Source: Segatella copri DSM 18205 (GTDB lineage Bacteria; Bacteroidota; Bacteroidia; Bacteroidales; Bacteroidaceae). Taken from it: DNA of 64,000 nucleotides. The position numbers and the translations under genes were made by a program. The notes beneath the pieces are model-generated. The model did not search any database and had not been told where the DNA came from. It worked only from the letters and a program-made list of their open reading frames with translations. The DNA is taken from NCBI RefSeq assembly GCF_025151535.1, contig NZ_CP102288.1, forward strand, positions 3,252,001-3,316,000, given 5' to 3'. Below, piece after piece: positions 26,013 to 37,000 of this stretch (positions are counted from its first letter, which is position 1; the number at the start of each line of letters is the position of its first letter).

Positions 26013-26052
26013 TAATTATCTATTCCTAAAATGTTCATCTTTGCTCAAATCC

Positions 26053-27723
26053 TTATTCCTTGTTGGAAGAAGCATAGAGACCGATGCAGGCACCGAGGAA
26101 GCCACCGCTCTTCTGGGTGCTCAGGTTAGAGGCATCTACACCCTTGGCAAGAAGCTGCCAGCTGCCGCCTTCTTCAGCATAATAGAAATCATAATATCTG
26201 TCATGACCTTCTACCTTCAGCTTCAGCTTACCTCCCTTGATAGGAGCAGAGGCGATAGTAACATTGTTCTTCTCGGCACGGGTCAGGGTAATCATCAGCT
26301 TGCCATTCTTCATGGTCTTACCCAATACGAAGTTGTGGTCTTCCTTCTGGAGAAGTGCCAAGCCTGCGATATCCTTGTCGTTGCGAGGAGTAAAGTTGAT
26401 TTCTGTCTCAGCTGTGAAGGTGCCGTGCTGCTGACGTGCCCAGATGGCAGACATCGGTTCACGCTTGTAGATATTGCCTGGCAGGAGATTGAACTTCAAT
26501 TTGCCGTTTTCTACCTTGTAACAGTCAACGAAGTCGCGGAGGAACATCCAGCGTGGATTCAACTCTTTCAGACCCGCCTTATTGTTATCTGCTTCGAAGT
26601 TATCCACATAAGAGAAGTTGCCTGAGAACTCATTCTTTGCGGCAGGCTTCAAACCAGCCTTCTCTCCAACGGTAGAGATAGGAGTATTCTTGGCAAGAAT
26701 CTCTGGCCATCCATTCTTCCAGGTTACAGGCAGGAGATAAGTATCGCGACCTGTATTGTACATATCTTCTTCGTATGGACGGCAAGCCAGGAATACAGCC
26801 CACCAGTTACCCTTGCCATCTTCTACGATGTCGGCATGACCGGCACTTGATACTGGGTCCTTGCGGTTAGGGTCGAGACCGGTTCGCTGGGTAAGAATAG
26901 GGTTGTTAGGGCATTCCTCCCATGGTCCCATCGGATTCTTGGCACGCAGGATAACCTCGCTGTGCCATCCGCCTGTACCACCTTCTGCACACATCAGATA
27001 ATAGAACTTGCCCTTCTTGAAGAGGTGAGGACCCTCAATCCAGATAGGACGCGCCTCTACATGGGTTCCGCCACGCAGAATCTCCTTGAAGTCTCCCTTG
27101 ATGCTGTCGCCCTTCACGTCGAATTCGAAGCAGCGGATAGCACGCTGACCCTCATAGTCGGCACCGCCAACTACCGGACCGTTATGCACGATATATCCCT
27201 TTCCGTTGTCATCGAAGAAGAAGCTAGGGTCGATGCCGTCAATCTTCTTCAGATAGATAGGCTCGCTCCAGCCTTTGGAAGGATCTTTTGATTTCACAAA
27301 GAAGTTGCCGGCTCCCACATTGGTGGTAATCATATAGAAGGTCTTGTTCTTCTTGTTATAGCTGATGGCTGGTGCGAAGATACCGGCTGATACCTGCTGG
27401 CCCTTCAATGGAACCTGTGATGTGCGGTCGAGGACATGACCGGCAGGCTGCCAGTTGACCAGGTCTTTACTGGTTGAGAGAGGCACACCTGGGAAGAAGG
27501 TAAACGAAGAGTTTACCAGATAGTAGGTGTCGCCTACGCGACAGAGTGATGGGTCTGGATAGAAACCAGCCAGTACCGGGTTGTAATACTGGTGAGTCTT
27601 GTCGATTTCAACATTGAAGCGAGCGTCATTGCCCGCATACTTGAAATAGTCAAACTCAGCTGTCTGCGCCTGTGCAGCGGCTGCAAGCGTCAGGGAAAGC
27701 GATAAGATTGCAATTTTCTTCAT
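26053..27723 (-). CDS. GH43 beta-xylosidase/arabinofuranosidase with C-terminal sandwich domain
   Basis: The 556-residue secreted enzyme has a signal peptide at 1-20. The five-bladed GH43 propeller covers about 45-350, with the catalytic base Asp57 in GFYPDPSL, the pKa-modulating Asp in KIDGIDPSFFFDD and the acid Glu in WIEGPHLFKKGKFYYL. Residues about 370-550 are the concanavalin-like domain found after xylosidase-type GH43 modules. It is expected to trim xylo- or arabinoxylo-oligosaccharides. It is convergent with the nucleotidase genes, points away from the HTCS gene, and carries an HTCS-type operator upstream (27797-27892). Confidence 0.9.
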   Translation of the reverse strand: MKKIAILSLSLTLAAAAQAQTAEFDYFKYAGNDARFNVEIDKTHQYYNPVLAGFYPDPSLCRVGDTYYLVNSSFTFFPGVPLSTSKDLVNWQPAGHVLDRTSQVPLKGQQVSAGIFAPAISYNKKNKTFYMITTNVGAGNFFVKSKDPSKGWSEPIYLKKIDGIDPSFFFDDNGKGYIVHNGPVVGGADYEGQRAIRCFEFDVKGDSIKGDFKEILRGGTHVEARPIWIEGPHLFKKGKFYYLMCAEGGTGGWHSEVILRAKNPMGPWEECPNNPILTQRTGLDPNRKDPVSSAGHADIVEDGKGNWWAVFLACRPYEEDMYNTGRDTYLLPVTWKNGWPEILAKNTPISTVGEKAGLKPAAKNEFSGNFSYVDNFEADNNKAGLKELNPRWMFLRDFVDCYKVENGKLKFNLLPGNIYKREPMSAIWARQQHGTFTAETEINFTPRNDKDIAGLALLQKEDHNFVLGKTMKNGKLMITLTRAEKNNVTIASAPIKGGKLKLKVEGHDRYYDFYYAEEGGSWQLLAKGVDASNLSTQKSGGFLGACIGLYASSNKE

Positions 27724-27796
27724 TTTATTATTGGGTTTAAAATTACAGAATGAGTATCTGAACTCATGGCTGAAACATGTATTCAGAATTCTGCTG

Positions 27797-27892
27797 CAAA
27801 GTTACCGCTTTCCTTTTAAATATACCCCCACAGAATGTTACCAACACTTTGCGAGGCGTATCATAAACATCTCTATTTGTAACAAATACTTT
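27797..27892 (-). promoter_or_regulatory. Xylan-regulon promoter of the GH43 gene
   Basis: On the minus strand the -7 box TAACTTTG is at 27797-27804. A proximal half-site AAAGTGTTGGTAAC (27837-27850) is in place with 1 bp extra spacing. A weak second half-site begins 24 bp before the -7 box (27816-27828). A perfect AAAGTATTTGTTAC lies 42 bp further out at 27879-27892. The extra distal copy is unique among the seven sites. Confidence 0.65.
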
Positions 27893-27930
27893 ATTTTGGG
27901 AAACATCTGGCCTTTTCTGCAGTGAAAAGG

Positions 27931-30900
27931 CTAGATTTTCCGGTGTGCCTGCATATAATCGCGAGGCGAAGAGCCATAAAAGTTCTTGAACATGGTGCTG
28001 AAGCTGGCTGGGTTGGAGAAACCGCAGCTAAACATGATGTCTGATATCGTCTTGTTAGAGTGGCTCAGCAACTTTTCGGCATATTGCAGACGGGTATTGC
28101 GGATGAAGGCATGTGGTGTCTGGTTGGTCAGTTCCTTCATTCGGCGGTGCAGATGCACACGGCTCAGTCCTACTTCGCGGGCAATCATATCCACACTCAG
28201 GTCCTCATTACCGATGTTATCATTGATTACCTTCATCACCTGTTCCATCAGCTGGTCTTTTGGCGACAGGTCTTTTTCTATCGCAATCTGCCTGTCGCTC
28301 TGTCTCTCGTTGCCTATAAACTTGTTTTTCAAAGTACGGCGCACGTTGAGCAGGTTGATGATGGTGCGGCGCAGAATGTCCATATTGAACGGCTTCACCA
28401 CATAGGCATCGGCACCCGACTGCAAACCGGTCAGCTGGTCTTCCTCTCTGCTCATCGCTGTGAGCAGAATCACCGGAATGTGGTTGGTGTTCACATTGTT
28501 CTTGATCTTGGTACAGAGCGTATTGCCGTCCATTTCTGGCATCATGATGTCTGAGATAACGAGGCTTGGCTTCTGCTTGATAATCTCCGGCAGCGCCTCC
28601 TTTCCGTTGCAGAAGGTAAGGATATTGTAGGTTTCCTGTAGTTGGGTCTTCAGGAAATTACGTATTGCCTCATCGTCTTCTACCACAGCGATGGTGCTCT
28701 TTGCCTTGCTCTTGAAATCTTCTTCGGCGTCATTGGCTGTATCGGCAGCATTCTCTTCGTTTCCTTCCTCCATGTTTTCTTCCAGTTCCTTGATGTCTTC
28801 AGCAGTCTGTGGCTCCGGTGCATCTATCATTTCTTCCGGTTTCAGATGCTCGTTGCCCAGAGGCAGCGTGATGAGAAACTGGCTTCCTTCCTTCCAGTCG
28901 GCTTCATCAAGTGTCTTGTTGTGGGCGGCTGTAATGGTTCCGTAGTGCAGTTCCACGAGCGAGCGTGTCAGGTCGAGACCGATTCCCGTACCTACATTCC
29001 GGTCATTAGAAGTAGTGGTACTCTGATAGAAGCGCTGGAAAATCGTTTCGAGCTTTTCCTCCTGAATGCCCTTGCCGCTGTCCTTGATGGCGATGCGGAC
29101 ATGATGAGGCGAGTGGGAGAGGGTGATACGGATTCTGCCGCCTGCAGGAGTAAACTTGAAGGCGTTTGACAGGACATTCATCAATACCTTGTCAAAGTTG
29201 TCGCGGTCTATCCATACCGGGAGAGTTTCGTCTTCGTGCTCAAAGGTGAATTGGATGCTCTTGGCTATCGCCTGCTGGCAGAAGAGTTTGTATTCATCGC
29301 CAATAAAGGCAACCATATCGGTTTCGCTCATGTGCATCACCATCTGTCCCTTGTCAATCTTTCTCAGGTCCATCATCTGGTTAATCAGGTGCAGGATTCG
29401 TTCCGAGTTCTTGCGCATCATATCGTAGATGCCCTGTCGGTGAGCGTCTTTATCTTCCTTAATCAGCGTGAACAGCGGAGTGAGGATAAGGGTCAATGGG
29501 GTACGGATTTCGTGGCTGATGTTCATGAAGAACTTCAGTTTTGCTTCGCCCATCTCTTCCGCATGGATATGCTGCTGCAATATGAGCTGGTCTTCCATCT
29601 TGCGTTTGCGGTGCTTGATATAGCGCAGACAGAGCCCCAGGAAGGCAAGCAGATAGCAGAGTCTTGCCCAGATGCTGGCGTACCAGGCTGGGTGAACGAT
29701 GATGGAGAACTCCTTGACAGGGGTTTCGTATCCGTTGCAGATGGCCTTGACACGGAACTTGTAGGTACCTGCAGGCATGTGTGAGAATGACTGCTCGTTC
29801 ATGCCAGACTGTATGGTTCGCCAATCCTCACCATTGATGCTGTAGGCGTAACTGATCTGCTCTACATTATTATATGTAAGAGTAGACAGTTGGATGGTGA
29901 AGGTGTTGTCTTCATGAGATAAGGAGAACTTGTCGCTGTTGTAGGCGGCTTTGTCGGTGATAGTATAGATGCCCGATTCCATATCCGGGTATACAGGTTG
30001 GTTGCCCAAAAAAAGTCCTGATATGGTAACTTTTGCCTGCCAAGGATGCTGTTTTACCTTGTCCGTATCAAACCAGTTGATACCGCCGGTTCCGCCCATC
30101 ACCAGCATCTTTCCTCCCCAGAGCGTGCAGGCTGCTGCATCGCTGAACTCATTGCTCTGCAAGCCATTGTCTGAGTAGTACTTGTTGATGGTACCTTTTT
30201 CTGTATCTACCTGGTTTAAGCCACAGGTAGTTCCTATCCAGATTCTACCCTTGTAATCTTCTATGATGCTGGCTACGCTGTTGTCTGAAAGTCCAAGTTC
30301 TGTGTTATAGATCTTCGGATGAGCATATCCCTGCTTCGGATCATAGCAGATTGCGCCGTCTTCAGTGCCAAACCATACGCGGTTCTTGCTGTCAGTATAA
30401 ACGCAATGAGAGAAACTGCCCTTGTTCAGACAGTTGACGCCACCGAAAGTGGAAGTCCAGCTGTTTTTTTGCCGGTCATAGCAAGCCAGACCCACAGAAG
30501 TGGCTACGAAAACCCGCTTACCATCTTTTGAGATGCTAAGTTTCACGAGGTAATCATTAGGAATACTGTTCTTTTTCAGGTTGTTGTCGGCACCATCTTG
30601 TTTTTTCCATTGCTTGATGCTTCCATCTGGAGAAAGGCGGAAAAGTCCTTTGCCCATGGTAGCAAACCATATATTGCCCTGCGGGTCTTCCTGGATATCG
30701 AAGATGCCCGCCTGGTTGCCAATGCCTAGGCTGAATGGATGGAAAGATCCCCCCGCATCTATAAATCCGATGCCGTTACTATAGGTTCCTACCCATGTTT
30801 TGCCCTTCTGGTCTTTGCAGAGTGCCAGTACCGTGGTGTTGCTTAATAAATGGTCGTTGATACTACCGGTTTTTATGTCAAAGAGGTAAAGACCATCCTT

Positions 30901-32037
30901 GTCGGTGCCCACCCAGACTTGATCGCCCTGGTTGGCACACAGACTTGTGATGCAGTTTTCACCTATCACGTTGCGGCTGTCCAAACGGTAGCCCATATAG
31001 TTGAAATCGCATTGAGCCTGCGACTGCATGAATACGCCCTTCTGGAGCATACTCACCCAGATGTTTCCCGTAAAATCTTCTATAATGCTGGTAATCTTGC
31101 TCTTGGCAATATTTACTTCATGGCAGAACAGAGGATTATTTTGCAAGAATCCTGTTACAGGATTATACACGAAGATACCCATACCATCGCAACCGATAAA
31201 CAAGCGCTGGTCGCGGCTGATATAGATGTTGTCAATAGGAAGATTGCCTATGCCGGCTATCTTGGTGAAGATGGTTGAACCTGCCTTGAGTAGGTAAACA
31301 CCATCATTCTTGGTAGCAAGATAAATGTTGCCCTTGTCGTCTTGCCTGATATCTTGTGTGTTAAGTTGCTCTGTTCCCATGATGCGTGAAACAAGCTTGC
31401 CGTTCTTTTCTTTCCGTAACAGCTTTCCGTTTTCCAGGATAATCCAGAGCCTTTCTTGTTTGTCTTCCAGAATCTTATGTATGTATTTCAGGTTCTCCAC
31501 TTCTCCTTTCACGGTGTAACAGGCGTTTGCATCTATTTTCTTGGTCATGATGCCGTAACCGGAGGTAACGACAGCAATATCGCCATTGTGCAAACGGCTT
31601 ACCTGGGTAACGTAAGTGTTTATAGGCTTATTTCTTGAATCGAGCATAGGTACGTTGCAGTACCTATTACCATTAAGTATAAGTAGCGACTTGTTTGTTC
31701 CCAGCACAATACGCCCCTTTTCATCCTGTGTTATGCAGTTGATATAGTTGCTGTTGAGCCCGTTACTGTTGCCGTAGGTTTTTTTGATGACCATAAAGTT
31801 ATAGCCATCATAGATATTCAAGCCGTTACGGGTGGCAATCCAAATGAAACCATTTGAATCCTGGAACACCTGAGTGGCAAGGTTGCTCGAAAGCTGGTTG
31901 TCTGAATTGAAAAGTTTTCCTCGCTGCGCCATCATGTTCTGTGCAGTGAGACAGAAGATAAACATCAGTAAAAGACCGATGTATCTCATTGTTCTGAGGT
32001 TTGATTTCATGGAAATCATCATGATTCTTGGTTTCAT
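27931..32037 (-). CDS. Hybrid two-component system regulator (xylan HTCS)
   Basis: The 1368-residue one-protein sensor and activator has a signal peptide, about 14 Reg_prop-type beta-propeller repeats (roughly 35-715) and a Y_Y_Y domain (about 722-782). A transmembrane helix lies at about 787-806. HisKA follows with phospho-acceptor His842 in NISHEIRTPLT, then HATPase (945-1060). The receiver domain has Asp1163 in SDIMMPEMDG, and an AraC-type DNA-binding domain occupies 1265-1368. The periplasmic part senses oligosaccharides and the AraC part binds target promoters. Its position between GH43 and GH5/xus genes identifies xylan or arabinoxylan fragments as the likely signal. Its own promoter lacks the operator. 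Confidence 0.93.
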   Translation of the reverse strand: MKPRIMMISMKSNLRTMRYIGLLLMFIFCLTAQNMMAQRGKLFNSDNQLSSNLATQVFQDSNGFIWIATRNGLNIYDGYNFMVIKKTYGNSNGLNSNYINCITQDEKGRIVLGTNKSLLILNGNRYCNVPMLDSRNKPINTYVTQVSRLHNGDIAVVTSGYGIMTKKIDANACYTVKGEVENLKYIHKILEDKQERLWIILENGKLLRKEKNGKLVSRIMGTEQLNTQDIRQDDKGNIYLATKNDGVYLLKAGSTIFTKIAGIGNLPIDNIYISRDQRLFIGCDGMGIFVYNPVTGFLQNNPLFCHEVNIAKSKITSIIEDFTGNIWVSMLQKGVFMQSQAQCDFNYMGYRLDSRNVIGENCITSLCANQGDQVWVGTDKDGLYLFDIKTGSINDHLLSNTTVLALCKDQKGKTWVGTYSNGIGFIDAGGSFHPFSLGIGNQAGIFDIQEDPQGNIWFATMGKGLFRLSPDGSIKQWKKQDGADNNLKKNSIPNDYLVKLSISKDGKRVFVATSVGLACYDRQKNSWTSTFGGVNCLNKGSFSHCVYTDSKNRVWFGTEDGAICYDPKQGYAHPKIYNTELGLSDNSVASIIEDYKGRIWIGTTCGLNQVDTEKGTINKYYSDNGLQSNEFSDAAACTLWGGKMLVMGGTGGINWFDTDKVKQHPWQAKVTISGLFLGNQPVYPDMESGIYTITDKAAYNSDKFSLSHEDNTFTIQLSTLTYNNVEQISYAYSINGEDWRTIQSGMNEQSFSHMPAGTYKFRVKAICNGYETPVKEFSIIVHPAWYASIWARLCYLLAFLGLCLRYIKHRKRKMEDQLILQQHIHAEEMGEAKLKFFMNISHEIRTPLTLILTPLFTLIKEDKDAHRQGIYDMMRKNSERILHLINQMMDLRKIDKGQMVMHMSETDMVAFIGDEYKLFCQQAIAKSIQFTFEHEDETLPVWIDRDNFDKVLMNVLSNAFKFTPAGGRIRITLSHSPHHVRIAIKDSGKGIQEEKLETIFQRFYQSTTTSNDRNVGTGIGLDLTRSLVELHYGTITAAHNKTLDEADWKEGSQFLITLPLGNEHLKPEEMIDAPEPQTAEDIKELEENMEEGNEENAADTANDAEEDFKSKAKSTIAVVEDDEAIRNFLKTQLQETYNILTFCNGKEALPEIIKQKPSLVISDIMMPEMDGNTLCTKIKNNVNTNHIPVILLTAMSREEDQLTGLQSGADAYVVKPFNMDILRRTIINLLNVRRTLKNKFIGNERQSDRQIAIEKDLSPKDQLMEQVMKVINDNIGNEDLSVDMIAREVGLSRVHLHRRMKELTNQTPHAFIRNTRLQYAEKLLSHSNKTISDIMFSCGFSNPASFSTMFKNFYGSSPRDYMQAHRKI

Positions 32038-32065
32038 TGTCTTTTGGCTTTTTTATATTCGTTTG

Positions 32066-32073
32066 CAAAAATA
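32066..32073 (-). promoter_or_regulatory. -7 box of the HTCS gene
   Basis: On the minus strand TATTTTTG matches TAnnTTTG, 28 bp before the HTCS start. The AAAG half-site at the -24 offset seen in the regulon is absent, consistent with constitutive expression of the sensor. Confidence 0.45.
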
Positions 32074-32186
32074 CAAAATTTATGGGGAAAAAGTGCACGG
32101 AAATATATGTTTTTTATAGATTTGTGCTAAAAAGATGTTAAAATGTTACGTAGAGTAAAGATAATGTTACATGTGGTACGAGAGGA

Positions 32187-32239
32187 AAACTATTGGTTAC
32201 TTATTATAAAGTATATATGATAGATTAGGAGTATCTTTG
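32187..32239 (+). promoter_or_regulatory. Xylan-regulon promoter of the GH5 gene
   Basis: Half-site 1 is AAACTATTGGTTAC (32187-32200). Half-site 2 is AAAGTATATATGA, starting at 32208, 21 bp later. The -7 box TATCTTTG (32232-32239) begins 24 bp after the start of half-site 2. The architecture is identical to the other regulon promoters. The leader to the ATG is about 270 nt. Confidence 0.7.
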
Positions 32240-32379
32240 CATTGGTTTTTAAAGTTGTATATGTCGGAACATTTAGGTTAGTTAGGTTTATACATAATAG
32301 TTAGTAGAATAGGTTTAGAATTTCTAAAAGATTTTGATATTATGGTTTTTCTATAGAATCATGATTAATTGGTTTTCGG

Positions 32380-32408
32380 GAATGGTGCGTAGTGATTACG
32401 CGCCATTC
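32380..32408 (+). other. Stable hairpin in the GH5 mRNA leader
   Basis: GAATGGTGCG (32380-32389) pairs with CGCGCCATTC (32399-32408), ten pairs with one G-U, closing a 9-nt loop. It lies about 105 nt before the GH5 ATG in an unusually long leader and is not followed by a T-run, so a stabilising or regulatory role fits better than termination. Confidence 0.5.
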
Positions 32409-32514
32409 TATTTGAAAAGACCAGCATCCTTTTCTGTAAACTGGAACCTGACAATCCTTCATAATATAATAAGTTGACTGACAATAAATGATAAATCTAA
32501 AAATAATTATAACA

Positions 32515-33909
32515 ATGAACAGAAAGAAAATGTTAATATCACTCGCTATGGCTATGCTGTCAATGGCGGGACTGGCTGCCGATAATCTGCCGGCACTCCG
32601 TGTGCAGGGTAAGAACCTGGTGGATGCCAATGGTAAGATTGTTGTCTTGCATGGTGTAATGGATACGCCAAACCGCTACTTCAACGGCAATCGTTGGGGC
32701 AAGGGCGGATACAATGTCGACGAAATCGAACCTTGCCTCAATTATTTCGAGAAGATGTTTACCGCCATCACTGATAAGGAGCAGGGAGCTTATTGCACCG
32801 TCTTCCGTCTGCACATGGACCCATGCTGGACTAACTGGGGTGCGCCAGCAGGAACGGGTGAAAACAATATCCAGTATTTTAGTGATTATCGATACGAGAC
32901 ATTCTTGAGCAGACTTTATGTCAAGCTTGTGGAGAAAGCCTTGGCTCATGGACTATATGTAATCGTTCGCCCTCCTGGCGTTTGTCCAAAGGATATCAAG
33001 GTGGGAGATGCATATCAGGCATATCTTAAGAAGGTGTGGAATCTCTTCGCTTCCAATGCCACCATCCAGAAGAATGCAGGACAGGTGAGCATCGAGCTAG
33101 CCAATGAGCCTATTAATGTGTTGCTGGCAGATGGCTCTCAATCAGACAAGGCTCTCCATGATTTCTTCCAGCCTGTGGTAGATGAGATTCGTGCCACTGG
33201 CTTCAAGGGTATTATCTGGGTGCCAGGTTCTGGCTATCAGAGCCAGTACCAGGATTACGCCAAGTATCCTATCACCGATAGCGAGAACAACTTCTCTTAT
33301 GCAGTACATGTTTATTCCGGATGGTATGGAAATATGACCGATAAGAATTGCAATCATGATACTTTCATTCGCAACTTCAAAAGTCAGGTGCCGATGGTAG
33401 AAACGAAACCTATCATGGTAACGGAGATAGACTGGAGTCCGGAAGATCCGGACAAGGCGAGCGAAGGTCACTACAATGAGTGGGGACAGTGGACACAACC
33501 TAACCTGGGAAGCTGGGCAACAGCATCTACCTCGAAATGGGGATTGGCATGGAAGGCAGTTCACGACCACTTTGGCAATATCGGTATGACCCTTACCCAT
33601 CCGCAGGAATATTACGATATTGATGAGTACTTGAAGAGCGGAATTGTGCAGCCGGGTTTCCAGAATGCCAAGAAACACGGACTGTTCGAAGACTGTTGCG
33701 GCTATGCCTGTATGAACTGGTATAAAGAGTGGTATTTGAAACAAAATCCAACAGGAATTAAACAATTAGAAACCCAGGCAGACGTGGTTTCCACCTTATA
33801 TTATAATATAGAAGGAAAAGAAGTTGAAAAGCCAACTGCTGGTGTTTATATAATAAAACAACTGTTAAGTAATGGAAAAATACGTTCTCGCAAGATTTTT
33901 CTAAAATGA
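32515..33909 (+). CDS. GH5 endo-xylanase/glucanase family enzyme with C-terminal sorting-like tail
   Basis: The 464-residue secreted enzyme has a signal peptide ending MAGLAAD. The (beta/alpha)8 GH5 domain runs to about residue 415, with acid/base Glu198 in SIELANEPI and nucleophile Glu304 in MVTEIDWSP. The subfamily is not assigned; arabinoxylanase activity is inferred from the locus. The last ~40 residues (LYYNIEGKEVEKPTAGVYII, ending RKIFLK) resemble the tails of the proteins ending at 51498 and 52959. The ATG at 32515 starts the signal peptide; 32488 is an alternative. Expression is from its own HTCS-type promoter. Confidence 0.82.
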   Translation: MNRKKMLISLAMAMLSMAGLAADNLPALRVQGKNLVDANGKIVVLHGVMDTPNRYFNGNRWGKGGYNVDEIEPCLNYFEKMFTAITDKEQGAYCTVFRLHMDPCWTNWGAPAGTGENNIQYFSDYRYETFLSRLYVKLVEKALAHGLYVIVRPPGVCPKDIKVGDAYQAYLKKVWNLFASNATIQKNAGQVSIELANEPINVLLADGSQSDKALHDFFQPVVDEIRATGFKGIIWVPGSGYQSQYQDYAKYPITDSENNFSYAVHVYSGWYGNMTDKNCNHDTFIRNFKSQVPMVETKPIMVTEIDWSPEDPDKASEGHYNEWGQWTQPNLGSWATASTSKWGLAWKAVHDHFGNIGMTLTHPQEYYDIDEYLKSGIVQPGFQNAKKHGLFEDCCGYACMNWYKEWYLKQNPTGIKQLETQADVVSTLYYNIEGKEVEKPTAGVYIIKQLLSNGKIRSRKIFLK

Positions 33910-33910
33910 T

Positions 33911-33963
33911 AAACTTTCTGTTACACCACGCAAAGTATGTTTCGAAAGAAATCCATACCTTTG
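33911..33963 (+). promoter_or_regulatory. Xylan-regulon promoter of the xus operon
   Basis: Half-site 1 AAACTTTCTGTTAC (33911-33924) starts two bases after the GH5 stop. Half-site 2 AAAGTATGTTTCG begins at 33932. The -7 box TACCTTTG is at 33956-33963. Spacings are 21 and 24 bp as in the other sites. It drives about 13 kb of genes to the terminator at 47314. Confidence 0.72.
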
Positions 33964-34050
33964 CCGCCGTGAATAAACAATTTAGTACACGCCTAAATTT
34001 TTAAAGCATAAATCAAAAATGAATAGAACATGATTGAACAAGTGTTAACA

Positions 34051-37000
34051 ATGAAACGGACAGCAGCCTTATGCTTGGTCGGAGCTTTCTGCAGCCTGAA
34101 TGCTCAGGCTCAGAAGATCCAGGTCAAGGGTAATCTTGTTGACGGTACAGGTGAGCCTCTGATAGGTGCCACTGTAAAAGTGAAAGGTAATGCCAGCGTC
34201 GGTACGGTCACCGACTTTGATGGTAATTTCAGTATCAGTGTTCCTTCAGAGAATTCTATCCTCGTATTTACATACGTAGGTATGAAGACCAAGGAAGTAA
34301 AGATTGGTACGAAGAGAGAGTTCAAACTTACTCTTGAAGACGACAACGCCATCGGCGAAGTTGTAGTTGTTGGTTATGGTCAGCAGAAGAAGGCTTCTGT
34401 CGTAGGTTCTATTGCGCAGACCACAGGTGAGGTGCTGGAACGTGCTGCCGGTGTCAGCGACATTGGTGCTGCCTTAACTGGTAACCTTCCTGGTGTGGTA
34501 ACTGTTCAGGGCAATGGTATGCCTGGTGAGGAGGAGCCACAGATCATCATTCGTGGTGCTAGTTCTTGGAACAACAGCGACCCTCTCGTCCTAGTCGATG
34601 GTATCGAGCGTCCTATGAGTAGTGTAGACATTGGTTCTGTAGAGAGCATCTCTGTATTGAAGGATGCATCTGCCACTGCCGTTTATGGTGTGAAGGGTGC
34701 CAATGGTGTCATCTTGATTACTACCAAGCGCGGTAAGGAAGGCAAGGCTAAGATTGATGTGGGCTTCAATGCTACATTGAAGGCTCCTTCTAAGTTGCCT
34801 AACAAGTATGATTCATACGATGCCTTGATGTTCCGCAACAGGGCAGTGGAGCATGAGTTGGGTGTTTCTCCTGAATCTTGGTCTTACATCCGTCCTCAAT
34901 CATTTATTGAGAACTATCGTAACCAGACTACGGATGAGCAGCGCGAGCGTTATGCTAACGTGGATTGGCAGGATGCCCTCTTCAAGAAGAGCGCCATGTC
35001 ATATAATGCCAATGTCAATGTGAGCGGTGGTACAAGCTTCGTGAAGTATTTTGCTTCTGCCGATTTTGTACACGAGGGTGACCTCTTCCGTGAGTATGAT
35101 AACGGACGTAACTATAACTCTGGCTATGGATACAATCGTATCAATGTGCGCAGTAACTTGGACTTCTCTATCACTAAAACTACTACATTAAAGGTAAATG
35201 TATCTGGTTCTAATGGTGTGCGCAAGGCTCCTTGGAGCAACATGAGCAATAGCGAGTGGCAGATAGGACAGCAGTGGGCTGGTGCTTATAACATCGCTCC
35301 AGATGTATTCTTGCCTCAGTATAGCGATGGCTCTTGGGGTTATTATCCAAATGCGTCTAACGTAAGTAACTCTGCTCAGAACCTCGCCATCGGTGGTACA
35401 GCGCAGGCTACTACTACTCGTATCAATACCGACTTTACCTTGGAGCAGAAACTCGACTTCATCACCAAGGGCTTGAACTTGCGTGGTACCGTTTCTTGGG
35501 ACAACGTATTTGTTGAGACGAGCCGTGGTATCAATGACTTGAACAATACAGCTCAGACCAAGTATATTGATCCAGAGACTGGCAATATAACATATGGTCA
35601 GGTATATGAGTCAAACAATAAGTTCGACTGGAAACAGGGCGTTAACTGGAGTACTTCAGGTGGTTCGGTTGATAACAACCAGACTGTTCGCAATCTTTAC
35701 TATCAGTTGCAGCTCAACTGGGCTCGCAAGTTCGGACAGCATGATGTTACAGCCATGGGCTTGTTCTCTCGTCAGGAGAATGCACGTGGTAGTGTGATGC
35801 CTACTTACCGTGAGGACTGGGCGTTCCGTGCTACTTATAGCTATGCTGGTCGTTACAACATCGAGTATAACGGTGCTTACAACGGATCAGAAAAGTTTAG
35901 CAAGGACAATCGCTTCGCCTTCTTCAATTCTGGAGCTATCGGTTGGACCATCACTGAGGAGAACTTCATGAAGAATCTTCGTGACAAGCACATCATTGAT
36001 ATGTTGAAGTTCCGTGCATCTTACGGTGAGATTGGTGATGATAACCTGGGCGATCCATTCGACTCTTCTCGTCGTTGGCTCTACATGAACCAGTGGGCAT
36101 ACGGAGGCAACACAGTGATGGATCTTGACCATACCAACAGTATCTACACATGGTATCGCCAGAATACATTGGGTAATAAAGATGTGAAGTGGGAGACTGT
36201 GAAGAAGACCAACTTCGGTGTCGACTATGGTTTCTTGGGTGGTTTGATTACCGGTTCGCTCGATTTCTTCTGCGACCGTCGTAACGACATTTTGATCTTT
36301 GGTGATAACCGCTCCATCCCATCTTACTTTGGTACTACAGCTCCTACTATCAATAAGGGTAAGGTTCGTACCAGTGGTTACGAGTTGGAGTTGAAGCTCA
36401 ACAAGAAATTTGCCAATGGCATCCGCCTCTGGGGTAACATCAATATGACCCATGCCAAGAACAAGGTGCTCTTGAAGGATGACGCTCAGCTCACTCCTAA
36501 CTATCAGAAGGAGGCAGGCTACTCTATGGGTCAGTATCACTCATACATTGATCGTGGCTTTATCAACGACATCGATGACTTGATAGGTTCTCCAGCTCAT
36601 GAGTCTAACGACAACCACCGCTTGGTAGGCGATTACTACATCGTAGACTTCAACGGTGATGGTGTGGTAGATAGCAAGGACTCAGCTCCAGTAGGTTATA
36701 GCTCAAATCCTCAGAATACATACAATGCCACTATCGGTATCGAGTATAAGGGCTTCTCTGCTTTCGCTCAGTTCTATGGTGTAACCAATGTAACTCGTGA
36801 CGTAACCTTGACAAGCTTTGGCAATAAGTTGGACAATGTTTATGACACTGGTACTTGGTGGGACAAGAATGAGTCTTCTCCAGAATCTATCATTCCTCGT
36901 TGGGGTGCTACCCAGTCTGATTACAGCAATGGTACTCAGTTCCTCTATGATGGTTCATACATCCGTCTGAAGAACGTAGAGATTGCTTATACTTGGACCA

